Shown piece after piece: positions 8,255 through 16,237 of a stretch of DNA of 64,000 nucleotides (the first letter of the stretch is position 1; every line of letters starts with the position of its first letter). This stretch comes from Halosimplex aquaticum (lineage in GTDB: Archaea; Halobacteriota; Halobacteria; Halobacteriales; Haloarculaceae): NCBI RefSeq assembly GCF_028747785.1, contig NZ_CP118158.1, forward strand, positions 496,001 to 560,000, written 5' to 3'. Under the pieces are notes generated by a model, which saw nothing but the letters and a program-made list of their open reading frames with translations, was not told the origin of the DNA and ran no database searches. The position numbers and the translations under genes were made by a program.

Positions 8255-8611
8255 TCACTCGGAGCCGCGGTCCTCGACCTGCTGTTCGTTGTCCTCCTGC
8301 ATCTCCTCGTGGTCGATGTCGTCCTGATCGGACCCGCCGCGATCGGAGTAGCGCTGGCGGCCGACCGACTCGGCGGGCATCATGTTGAGCATCCCCTGCC
8401 TGAGTTCCTCGTCGGACTCGAAGGTCTGGTCGCCCGTCCCCTCGAAGAGGTCGCGGATCGAGATCGGGTCGGCGCTGGTGCGTTCGATCTCCCTGTCGCC
8501 GTATCGCTCGACGAGTTCGCCGGCCGAGACCGGATACGAGACCTCGTCGAACACCGACTCGATAGACCCGAACTCGACGCCCATCTCGTGGTCGTTCTCG
8601 TCCTCGCTCAT
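8255..8611 (-). CDS. haloarchaeal DUF5789-like protein
   Basis: A 118-residue, very acidic soluble protein. The conserved-looking part is VEFGSIESVFDEVSYPVS followed by ELVERYGDREIE, then a helical region and an Asp/Glu/Gln-rich C-terminal tail. This opening is the one I associate with the DUF5789 family found only in haloarchaea; function unknown. The gene converges on MoxR, ending 6 bp after it. No metal-binding or membrane motifs are present. Confidence 0.6.
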   Translation of the reverse strand: MSEDENDHEMGVEFGSIESVFDEVSYPVSAGELVERYGDREIERTSADPISIRDLFEGTGDQTFESDEELRQGMLNMMPAESVGRQRYSDRGGSDQDDIDHEEMQEDNEQQVEDRGSE

Positions 8612-8771
8612 GACAGTGCTGGGGCCGGCCGGTGCAACTTCCTTGACCTTGCATTTCCCGGGCCGAGGACGAGGGCTGAGCCGCCCGCTCGGGGCTCGTC
8701 GGCGACGGCGGAACGACAGTTCGCGGGGAGGAGCGACCGGCAGGCGTCGGGCGTCGGCGACTCGCGGTCGG

Positions 8772-9071
8772 TTACGGTCCGGCGCCGGAGTCGTCGGGCG
8801 TGTTCCCCAGGAGTTCCTCGGCCTGATCCCGGAGCGAGTCGGGGATCTCGCCGCTCTCGTGGAGCGTCTCCAGCGTCGCTTTACACTGCGGGTGGCCGAG
8901 CTTCGTCATCGCGAGCTCGCGGTACCGGCTCTCGACGCCGTCCGCGCGGACGATCTCTGCAAGCATGTCGCACTCGTTGGCGGTCTGGAGCCCGTCGATC
9001 GCCTGCTCCCGGGATTCCGACTCCCGGGCGTCGTCGAGCGCGATCTCGAGGTTTTCCTCGGGTGTACTCAT
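8772..9071 (-). CDS. small helical haloarchaeal protein, function unknown
   Basis: A 99-residue acidic protein predicted to be all-helical: it has repeated short helices (LEIALDDARESESREQAIDG, then ANECDMLAEIVRADG, then LGHPQCKATLETLHESG) reminiscent of a HEAT-like or tetratrico-type stack but too short to call. No family recognised. Codon usage matches neighbouring genes. It stands alone, 160 bp from the DUF5789-like gene on the same strand and divergent from the BNR gene. Confidence 0.6.
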   Translation of the reverse strand: MSTPEENLEIALDDARESESREQAIDGLQTANECDMLAEIVRADGVESRYRELAMTKLGHPQCKATLETLHESGEIPDSLRDQAEELLGNTPDDSGAGP

Positions 9072-9188
9072 CTATCCGGGATTCGGTAGCCAGGCGCAAA
9101 GGCGGTCGGCTTTCAGTAGCGTCCCGGCGCTCCGCCGGTTCCGCGACCAAAACTGTATTGCTGGGCCGCCGGAAATCTGGGACAACCG

Positions 9189-10505
9189 ATGGCTCTGAGT
9201 CGACCGGATCTCACAGGCGCGTGGTGCTGGTTTCAGGAACCGAGAGTCGTGGCGACGCAGACGGCGACGTTCGTCGGCTGGACCGAGTTCGACGACCAGG
9301 GAACGGTGGGCGTCGCCCGGTTCGACCACGAGGACATGACCTTCGAGGTCAACCGCGAGGTCGGGACCACGCCCGCGCTGGCGCCCGACGACCACAACTC
9401 ACCGGCGGTGTACGTCCGGCGCGACGGGCGGATCGTCGTGTACTACACGGCGCACAACAAGCCCGACGGCAACCGCTACCGCGTCTCCGAGGAGCCCGAC
9501 AGCATCGACAGCTTCGGCGAGGAGCGGTCGATCCCCGACCACAACCAGTCGACGTACCCGATGCCGTTCCGGCTGGCGGACCCGGAGACCCTCTTTTACT
9601 TCTACCGGGACGGGCCCGACGACGGCAGTCCGAGCACGTTCTACTTCTACCGGTCGCGAGACGACGGCGAGACGTGGTCCGAGCGCGAGCGCCTGTTCCA
9701 GATCGAGGGCGACGACTACTCCGGGTACGTCAAGGTCGCCGCGAGCGACGAGCGGCTGGACATCTGTTACTCCCGTCACCCGCGTCCGGCCCCGCTCGGG
9801 AAGTGCGACGTGCGCCACTTCTACTACGACGGCGCCGACGACCAGTTCAGGGACAGTCACGGAAACCCGATCGAGACGCCGATCCGCGAGGAGGAGATGA
9901 CGAAGCTGTTCGACGCGGAGGACCGCGGCGAGCGCGGCTGGATCTGGGACGTGATGACCGACGGCGCGGAGCCCGCAATCGTCTTCTCGTCGTTCACCGA
10001 CGGCGACGAGGCCGACCAGCGCTACTACTACGCGAAGTTCGCCGACTCGTCGTGGACGGTCAGCGAAGTCGTCGAGACCGACCACGTCTACGCGACGTAC
10101 ACCGAGGACGGGGTGACCGAACAGGAGTACGCGCCGGGCGTCTCCCTCGGGCACCTCCAGGGCGACGACGTGCTGTACCTCTCGCGGGGGCCGAAGTCGC
10201 GGGAGGACAAGCAGAACGGGCTCGACGTCGAGCGGTGGCGCGTCGGCGACGACTACGAGACGTTCGAACGGGACCGCGTGGTCGAGCGCGGGACCGACAG
10301 CAACCAGTTCCGCCCGGTCGCGCCGCGGTCCGTCGGCACCGAGGAACGCGACTCGCCGATCCGCGCCGTGTGGATGTGCGGCCAGTCGCGAGCGCCGTAC
10401 AACTACCACGACGTCGAGGAGACGCTGCAGCTGAAGGCGGAAATCGAGACGGCGAACGGCCGCGAGACGGTGCGGATGGACGAGTGGGAGTCGTTCGAGA
10501 GATAG
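9189..10505 (+). CDS. BNR-4 family beta-propeller protein
   Basis: A 438-residue protein. The N-terminal GAWCWFQEPRVV is the hallmark of BNR-4 (PF15892-type) proteins, and repeated Asp-box-like turns follow (YRSRDDGETWSE, SFTDGDEADQRYYY), giving a seven-bladed propeller by family analogy. Related proteins include secreted sialidase-like proteins and ulvan/rhamnogalacturonan lyases, but catalytic residues cannot be assigned here. There is no signal peptide and no Tat motif, so it should be cytoplasmic, where it could act on imported oligosaccharides. A TATA-like stretch about 9148-9156 fits leaderless expression. Confidence 0.8.
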   Translation: MALSRPDLTGAWCWFQEPRVVATQTATFVGWTEFDDQGTVGVARFDHEDMTFEVNREVGTTPALAPDDHNSPAVYVRRDGRIVVYYTAHNKPDGNRYRVSEEPDSIDSFGEERSIPDHNQSTYPMPFRLADPETLFYFYRDGPDDGSPSTFYFYRSRDDGETWSERERLFQIEGDDYSGYVKVAASDERLDICYSRHPRPAPLGKCDVRHFYYDGADDQFRDSHGNPIETPIREEEMTKLFDAEDRGERGWIWDVMTDGAEPAIVFSSFTDGDEADQRYYYAKFADSSWTVSEVVETDHVYATYTEDGVTEQEYAPGVSLGHLQGDDVLYLSRGPKSREDKQNGLDVERWRVGDDYETFERDRVVERGTDSNQFRPVAPRSVGTEERDSPIRAVWMCGQSRAPYNYHDVEETLQLKAEIETANGRETVRMDEWESFER

Positions 10506-10557
10506 ATCACCGGTCGCGGTAGCCGGGCGTGGCAGCCGTTTTCGCGGGCGACGGTCG

Positions 10558-11049
10558 TCAGGGCTCCAGCGCGTAGAGCAGCAGTGCGCTCCCGACCAGC
10601 AGGAAGACGAGGACGCTCGTCGGCAGCGAGGCCGAGGCGAACAGGTAGACCGCGAGCGCGAGCGTGCCGGCCGAGAGCGTCGTGATCGTCGCGCCGCCCG
10701 CGTGGACGAGCACCGAGCGGCGGACCGGCGCGTCGCGGCCGAGGTGGTCGGCGAGGCCGACGACGTGCTGGGCGGTCGTCCACATGACGACGGTCGCGGC
10801 GGTGACGAGCAGCAGGATCGGCGGCGGGGCGCCCTGCACGCCGGCGAACAGGAGCGCGCCGAACACGAGGCCGCTGCCGAGCGTGACGCCCCGTCGGGAG
10901 GCCCGGTCGGTCGCGACGCCGACGAGCGCGAGGCCCGCGAGCGCCGCGGCGGCCGCCACGAGGTTGACCGTCAGCCCGAGCACGGCGACCACGCCGGGAG
11001 CGACGGCGATCCAGACGGAGTCACGGGCGGGGCGACGGACGACGCTCAC
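10558..11049 (-). CDS. DUF7519-like membrane protein, cluster 1
   Basis: A 163-residue protein, almost entirely hydrophobic, with about five or six helices. The GTG start overlaps the TGA stop of the DUF58 gene (GTGA), so it is translationally coupled to it. The open frame extends much further upstream but only in the DUF58 shadow. A collinear counterpart, with the same position and the same overlap, is at 24280-24783. I recall this small protein as DUF7519, always next to DUF58 in haloarchaea. Function unknown; probably a membrane partner of the DUF58 protein. Confidence 0.7.
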   Translation of the reverse strand: MSVVRRPARDSVWIAVAPGVVAVLGLTVNLVAAAAALAGLALVGVATDRASRRGVTLGSGLVFGALLFAGVQGAPPPILLLVTAATVVMWTTAQHVVGLADHLGRDAPVRRSVLVHAGGATITTLSAGTLALAVYLFASASLPTSVLVFLLVGSALLLYALEP

Positions 11050-13154
11050 GCCGACCACCTCCGGTGGGCGGCGTCGAGCGCGGTCTCCAGCGGCCGGTCG
11101 GTGTCCCAGTCGACGACGCGCACGCCCGAGCGGCGCAGACGAGAGATCCGCATGGCGCGCTCGACGGCGGCGAGGCGCTGGCCCGTGGTCGCGCGGGCGG
11201 TCACGTCCGGGCTGACGACGGTCACGGGGAACCCGCGGGCGTGGAGCTGGCGCACGATCGCGACCGCGCCGTCGTCGCACAGCGGCGAGCACAGCAGGAG
11301 CTGCGCGTCCGCGGGCAGTTCGCGCCTGAGGCGGCGCTCCTCGATCTCGCCGTAGAAGTCGCCGTCGGGCGGTCGGCCGTCGAAGGCCGCGTGGGTCTCC
11401 AGCAACCGGCGGGCGCGAGCGCTCTGTGCCGCGCCGCCGCGGGGTTCGAGCCAGCACCACTCGGGCGAGAGCGCGGCCAGCCCCACGGAGTCACCGGCGC
11501 CGACCAGCGACGAGATGACCACGTCCGCGGCGGCGACGGAGTGCTCGACGGCCGAGCGAGCGTCGACCCGCGGGGCGACGTAGGCCTCCTCGCGGGCGTC
11601 GATCAGGAGGACGACCGTCGCGGCGTGCTCCTCGCGGAAGAGGAGGGTCGCGAACTCGCCGGTGGCGGCGACGCGGTTCCAGTCGATGCGGCTCATCGGG
11701 TCGCCGCGCTGGTACTCGCGGACGGAGTGGAGTTCGACGCCGCTGCCGCCCGTGTCGGTCACCACGCGGCCGACCCGCTGGGCGGTGTGGGGGTGGACCG
11801 GGATCGACTCGTCGGCGGCGAGTTCGAGGTCGGCCGCGAGGACGGCGCCCGACTCCGCGGCGACGTGGCGCTCGCGTTCGAGCGCGCCGCTGAAGTCCCG
11901 GACGACGACGTGGACGGGGTCGAAGGCGTGCTCGCCGCGGACCGCCTCGACGGTGTACGAGAAGGAGACAGTCTCCTCCGGACGGAGCGCGGTCGCGAAG
12001 CGGGGCGAGCCGTCGACGACGCGGACCGCCGGCGGGACGCCGTCGACCACCCGGAGGTCGGGCGCGAGCGAGTCGCTCGTGTTGGTGACCGAGACCGTGA
12101 CCGTCACCTCGTCACCGGGCGCGGGCTCGGCCGGCGCGAACTCGCGCTCGACGGACAGCGAGACCGGCGGCGGCGAGGACAGGTAGACGTAGCCGGCGGC
12201 GCCGGCGACGACCGCGGTCGCGACGACGAGCCCCGGCGGGACGTTGGCGTGGCTGGCCCAGAGGCCGACGCCGATGCAGAGCAGGCCCAGCCCGGTCAGG
12301 CCCGTCCAGCGGTCGGTGCGCCGGTCGACCTGCCGGCGCGTCGGCGCGCCCGTTCGTCGTATCTCCGGGCGGTCGCCGTCGTCCTCGTCGCTACCACTCT
12401 CGTCACCTCGACCCGCGCTCGGGTCGGCGGTCGCGCCGGCCGCCACGTCGCCCGCGGAGAGGCCGGGCGCCAGTTCGGTGAGTTCGGCGATCACGCGGTC
12501 GGCGTGGGCGGCGAGCTTCGACCCGCGGCCGACGAGCGTGCGGACCTGGTCGCTGGTGGAGGAGACCCGCGACTCGCCGGTGAGGAACTGGGCGGCGACG
12601 GCGTCGTCGGTCCAGGTCCCGTCGTCGACGCGCTCGCGGGCCTCGGCCTCGGGGATCCGCTCGGCCTGGGCGTAGATGGAGACGGCGGCCTCGCGCAGGC
12701 GCTCGACGACGGTCTGGCGGGCGGAGAGCCGGCGCCCGCCCATCCCGTGGACGGCGCCGTGAAGCAGCGAGTCGAACTCGGTGCCGGGGACCGACACCGA
12801 CTCGCGGTACTCCACGTCCGCGGTCTCGGCGGTCGACACCGCGGCGAACGCGCGCCGCACCATGATGAGCGCGCCGAGCGCGAGCGACAGGCCGGCGACG
12901 AACGTCACGAGCGTCGCGTCGAACGGGAGTTCGGGGACGGCGTCGACGCCGACGACCGCCGCGATCCCGAGCACCACGATGACCAGGCCGAGCGCCGCCC
13001 GGATCGGGTGGTCGCGGATCGACGGCGCCTGCAGTTCGACGTCGCCGGCGACCGCCGCGTCGACGGCGTCCATCGCTGCGCCGGTCGCGTCGCCGCGCTG
13101 GAGTCGCTGGTCCGTCGCAGTCCCCGGGTCCGGGTCCACGTCGTCGGGACTCAC
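11046..13154 (-). CDS. fusion of DUF7269-like membrane domain and DUF58 domain
   Basis: A 702-residue protein. Residues about 45-100 hold two helices, followed by a helical region containing GTWTDDAVAAQFLTG, which matches GTWTDDPFAAAFFTG of the separate gene at 26320-26880. After a linker and two more helices (about 275-315) comes a beta-rich region and a DUF58 core with YQRGDPMSRIDWN and the C-terminal SGVRVVDWDTDRPL. DUF58 proteins resemble VWA domains and partner MoxR ATPases. The second cluster encodes the same parts as two genes, so this is a gene fusion. It overlaps neighbours on both sides by 4 bp (GTGA). Confidence 0.88.
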   Translation of the reverse strand: MSPDDVDPDPGTATDQRLQRGDATGAAMDAVDAAVAGDVELQAPSIRDHPIRAALGLVIVVLGIAAVVGVDAVPELPFDATLVTFVAGLSLALGALIMVRRAFAAVSTAETADVEYRESVSVPGTEFDSLLHGAVHGMGGRRLSARQTVVERLREAAVSIYAQAERIPEAEARERVDDGTWTDDAVAAQFLTGESRVSSTSDQVRTLVGRGSKLAAHADRVIAELTELAPGLSAGDVAAGATADPSAGRGDESGSDEDDGDRPEIRRTGAPTRRQVDRRTDRWTGLTGLGLLCIGVGLWASHANVPPGLVVATAVVAGAAGYVYLSSPPPVSLSVEREFAPAEPAPGDEVTVTVSVTNTSDSLAPDLRVVDGVPPAVRVVDGSPRFATALRPEETVSFSYTVEAVRGEHAFDPVHVVVRDFSGALERERHVAAESGAVLAADLELAADESIPVHPHTAQRVGRVVTDTGGSGVELHSVREYQRGDPMSRIDWNRVAATGEFATLLFREEHAATVVLLIDAREEAYVAPRVDARSAVEHSVAAADVVISSLVGAGDSVGLAALSPEWCWLEPRGGAAQSARARRLLETHAAFDGRPPDGDFYGEIEERRLRRELPADAQLLLCSPLCDDGAVAIVRQLHARGFPVTVVSPDVTARATTGQRLAAVERAMRISRLRRSGVRVVDWDTDRPLETALDAAHRRWSA

Positions 13155-14197
13155 GCGTCCTCACCCCCGTCGGGGGTCTCCTCGGCACCGTACTCGTCGT
13201 CGCCGGGGTCGCTGCCCGCCGCGTCCCCGGAGTCGTTGCCCGTCGCGTCTTCGGAGTCGGTGGCTACGGCGGCCCCGGCGGTCTCGCTCGCGGCCGTCGC
13301 GTCGACGCCCTCGTAGTCGGCTTCGATGGCGCGGAGCGTCTCGGCCGCTCGGCGCTCGTGGGCCTCGCTGACGGGTTCGTCGCCGTACCGGACGCGCTCG
13401 AAGAGGTCGGTCAGGTCGTCGACCCGCCCCTCGTCCATGCCGGCCGTGACGGCGGCGTCGGCGAACTCGCCGGGCGTGCTCGTCGCCGGGTCGGGGACCT
13501 GGAGGGCGGTCGTCATCTCCTCCCAGGCCGCGTAGACGGCGTTCGACGAGTCGCCCTCGTGGTCGTCGATCCGGTCGGCCGCCCGGCCCGCCGCCTCGGC
13601 GACGGCGGACGTCTCCTCCGGTTCGGGCTCGGAGGGCGGTTCGGGGTCGACCGACGCGTCGACGCTGGCGCTCGCGTAGTAGACCAGCCCGACCGCCATC
13701 GCGAGCGCGAGGCCGATGACGCCGAACGTGAACACGGGCGGCATGTCCCGGCTCTGCTCCTGGGAGGTCTCGTCGGCGCTGCCCATCTCGCCGCCGCCCT
13801 GGAGCCCGTCGGTGGTGTTCTGCGCCGCGCTCTGGATGGGCTGTAGGGCGTCCACGCCGGTCACGAAGTAGATGATTGCCAGTAGCACGACGAAGAAGCC
13901 GATACCGAGGAGCGCCCCCAGCACTCGCGAGCGGCCGAGGAGCACCACCGCCGGGAGCGCGAGGACGACGAACGCCGCGATCAGGAGTTCGACCCAGAAA
14001 CCGCTCAACCCGAGCGATTCGCTACCGGTCTCGTTGGACGGCGGCGGCTGACTCTGCGGCCGGTCGCTGGACCCCGGACCCGACCCCTCGCCCGGCCCGC
14101 GCTCGACGCCGTTCGTGGCCGCGAGCGTCGAGGCCGCCAGCGCGAGCGCGACCACGCAGAGGACCACCGCCACCGCCGCCAGCGCTCTGTCTACCAT
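13151..14197 (-). CDS. DUF4129 domain membrane protein, cluster 1
   Basis: A 348-residue protein, first gene of the cluster. It has an N-terminal helix that may be a signal anchor (about residues 4-27), two helices at about 70-115, one at about 155-175, and a cytosolic C-terminal domain with STPGEFADAAVTAGMD and DLFERVRYGDEPVS, the DUF4129 signature found in transglutaminase-associated membrane proteins. The C-terminal 60 residues are Ala/Asp/Gly-rich. Its counterpart is 26877-27869. The stop overlaps the GTG of the downstream DUF58 gene. With MoxR and DUF58 this forms a system often assumed to act on envelope proteins; the substrate is unknown. Confidence 0.85.
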   Translation of the reverse strand: MVDRALAAVAVVLCVVALALAASTLAATNGVERGPGEGSGPGSSDRPQSQPPPSNETGSESLGLSGFWVELLIAAFVVLALPAVVLLGRSRVLGALLGIGFFVVLLAIIYFVTGVDALQPIQSAAQNTTDGLQGGGEMGSADETSQEQSRDMPPVFTFGVIGLALAMAVGLVYYASASVDASVDPEPPSEPEPEETSAVAEAAGRAADRIDDHEGDSSNAVYAAWEEMTTALQVPDPATSTPGEFADAAVTAGMDEGRVDDLTDLFERVRYGDEPVSEAHERRAAETLRAIEADYEGVDATAASETAGAAVATDSEDATGNDSGDAAGSDPGDDEYGAEETPDGGEDA

Positions 14198-14223
14198 GAA
14201 CTGAACAGTCAGTCAGCGATAAC

Positions 14224-15894
14224 TTAATCGTTGTTGTCGTCGGACCCGTCGATTCGCCCGTCCGCGCCGTCGCCGACCGAGGAGGATCGATCCGCGGTGG
14301 GGTCGCCGTGCCCGCCGCCGCCCGGCGTCTCGACGGTGACGGTCGTCCCGGCCTCGACCGCTCGGGTGACCTTCGACGGGACGCGCTCGCCGTCGATCCG
14401 GTTGATCCCGACCGCCCCGTCCCCGCCGCCGGCGATCCCTCGCGGCGCGTGCCGACGGCGCTCGGTGAGCAGCGAGACCGTCGCGTCCGTCTCCACGCGG
14501 ATCGAACGGACCAGCCCGTCGCCGCCGCGGTGAGCGCCGTCGCCCCCGCTGTCCCCGCGAAGCGCGTAGCGCTCGACGCGGAGCGGGTAGGCCGCTTCGA
14601 GGGCTTCGACCGGCGTGTTCAGCGTGTTCGTCATCCCGACCTGCACGCCCGAGAGGCCGTCGCCGTCGGGGGTCGCGCCCGCCCCGCCGCCGACCGTCTC
14701 GTAGTAGGCGAAGTCGGCGTCGCCGACGACGACGTTGTTCATCGTCCCCTGCCCGCCCGCGGGGACGCGCTCGGGCGCCGCGTCTGCCAGCGCCGCGAAG
14801 ACGACGTCGGTCACGCGCTGACTCGTCTCGACGTTCCCGCCGACGACCGCGGCCGGCGGGTCGGGATTCAGCAGCGATCCCTCGGGCGCGCTGACGCTGA
14901 CGGGCTCGTAGCAGCCGTGATTCGGCGGTATCTCCGGGTCAGTAATACATCGGATCACGAAGTATACGGCACTCTTGGCGACGGTCAGGGGGGCGTTCAC
15001 GTTGCCGGCGACCTGATCCGCGGTCCCCGAGAAGTCCACGTCGACCGTCGCGCCGTCGACGGTGACGGCGACTTCGATCGGGATGTCCTCGTCCGTGACG
15101 CCGTCGCCCTCCATGGCGTCGCCGGCGCGGTAGGTGCCGTCCGGGAGGTCTCGGAGTTCCGCCTCGACGCGCTCGCGGGAGTAGTCGATCACCGCTTCGA
15201 ACGCTTCGAGTAGGCTGTCGCCGTGGTCCGCGAGGAGGTCCGCGATCCGTTCCTCGGCGCGCTCGTTCGCCGCGATCTGCGCGCGGAGGTCCGCCCGCCG
15301 CTCGTCCGGATTCCGGACGTTCGCCAGGAGCAGCGCCTCGACCTCGTCGTCGATCTCGCCGTCGGCGACGAGTTTCGTCGGTGGGATGCGGAGCCCTTCC
15401 TGGTGGACGTCGCGGGCGCCCGCGGGCATGCTCCCCGGCGCCATCCCGCCCACGTCGGCGTGGTGAGCGCGCGAGACCGCGTAGCCGACGACGGCGTCTT
15501 CGGCGGAATCGGGATCGTCGATCTCACCGTCGGTGTCGGCCGCATCTGTCTCGGTTCCCGGCGCGATCGGCGAGACGAGTGTGATATCTGGCAGGTGCGT
15601 CCCGCCGGCGAACGGGTCGTTGAGGACGAACACGTCGCCGGGTTCGGGGTCGCGGTCGAGGACCGCGTCGACCGCCTCGGGCATCGCCCCCAGGTGGACC
15701 GGGATGTGTTCAGCCTGGGCGACCATGCGTCCCTCGGCGTCGAACAGCGCCGTCGAGCAGTCGCGCCGCTCCGTGATGTTCGGAGAGTACGCGCCGCGGA
15801 CGAGCACCTGCCCCATCTCCTCGGCGACGCTCTCCAGTTGGTTTCTGAGAATCTCCAGTTCGACCGGATCGAGATCGTGGTTCTGGGTGCTCAT
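14224..15894 (-). CDS. hyuB: hydantoinase/oxoprolinase subunit B (HyuB family)
   Basis: A 556-residue protein of the N-methylhydantoinase B/acetone carboxylase alpha/5-oxoprolinase C-terminal family, full length. Typical motifs are LESVAEEMGQVLVRGAYSPN at the N-terminus, DPFAGGTHLPDITL, and HHADVGGMAPGSMP. The enzyme works with HyuA in ATP-dependent opening of hydantoin or 5-oxoproline rings. Its partner hyuA lies upstream on the same strand but is separated by 343 bp holding inverted repeats, rather than adjacent as is usual. The precise substrate cannot be deduced. The final 25 residues are a low-complexity acidic tail. Confidence 0.92.
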   Translation of the reverse strand: MSTQNHDLDPVELEILRNQLESVAEEMGQVLVRGAYSPNITERRDCSTALFDAEGRMVAQAEHIPVHLGAMPEAVDAVLDRDPEPGDVFVLNDPFAGGTHLPDITLVSPIAPGTETDAADTDGEIDDPDSAEDAVVGYAVSRAHHADVGGMAPGSMPAGARDVHQEGLRIPPTKLVADGEIDDEVEALLLANVRNPDERRADLRAQIAANERAEERIADLLADHGDSLLEAFEAVIDYSRERVEAELRDLPDGTYRAGDAMEGDGVTDEDIPIEVAVTVDGATVDVDFSGTADQVAGNVNAPLTVAKSAVYFVIRCITDPEIPPNHGCYEPVSVSAPEGSLLNPDPPAAVVGGNVETSQRVTDVVFAALADAAPERVPAGGQGTMNNVVVGDADFAYYETVGGGAGATPDGDGLSGVQVGMTNTLNTPVEALEAAYPLRVERYALRGDSGGDGAHRGGDGLVRSIRVETDATVSLLTERRRHAPRGIAGGGDGAVGINRIDGERVPSKVTRAVEAGTTVTVETPGGGGHGDPTADRSSSVGDGADGRIDGSDDNND

Positions 15895-16237
15895 GTGTTC
15901 ATTCCTCCGTGAGTCGTGGCGCTGGACCGATTGCCGTGGTGAGCAGCGACAGCGACGCCGACGAGCGTTGAAAGCCCCCGACTGCTGCGGTCCCGGGGTT
16001 CGCTGCGCTCCTCGGTCAGTCGCGTCGCTCCTTCCCTGCGGTGCTTGCTTCGCCCGGGTTCCCGCAGCAGTCGGCCCCTTTCAGTCCCGCCCCGCGAACG
16101 GCACCGCCAGCAGCCACACGCCTCCCCAACCGACTGCGTTGCTCGCTGCGCTGCGCTACTCATCCCTCGCACGACTACGTCGCGCGCATGAAAGCGCGCT
16201 CCAGCGCGCGCCGGCCAGTTAGTCCGCCCGTTCACAC
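15895..16237. repeat. 343-bp intergenic region with long inverted repeat between hyuB and hyuA
   Basis: No gene is supported here. Arms CCGACTGCTGCGG (15978-15990) and CCGCAGCAGTCGG (16062-16074) are perfect inverted repeats 71 nt apart, with partial pairing continuing outwards. A further GC-rich repeat-like stretch runs to about 16215, including GCGCGCT/AGCGCGC palindromes. The sequence style resembles dispersed intergenic repeat sequences I have seen in haloarchaeal genomes, but dispersal cannot be shown from one window. Confidence 0.6.
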
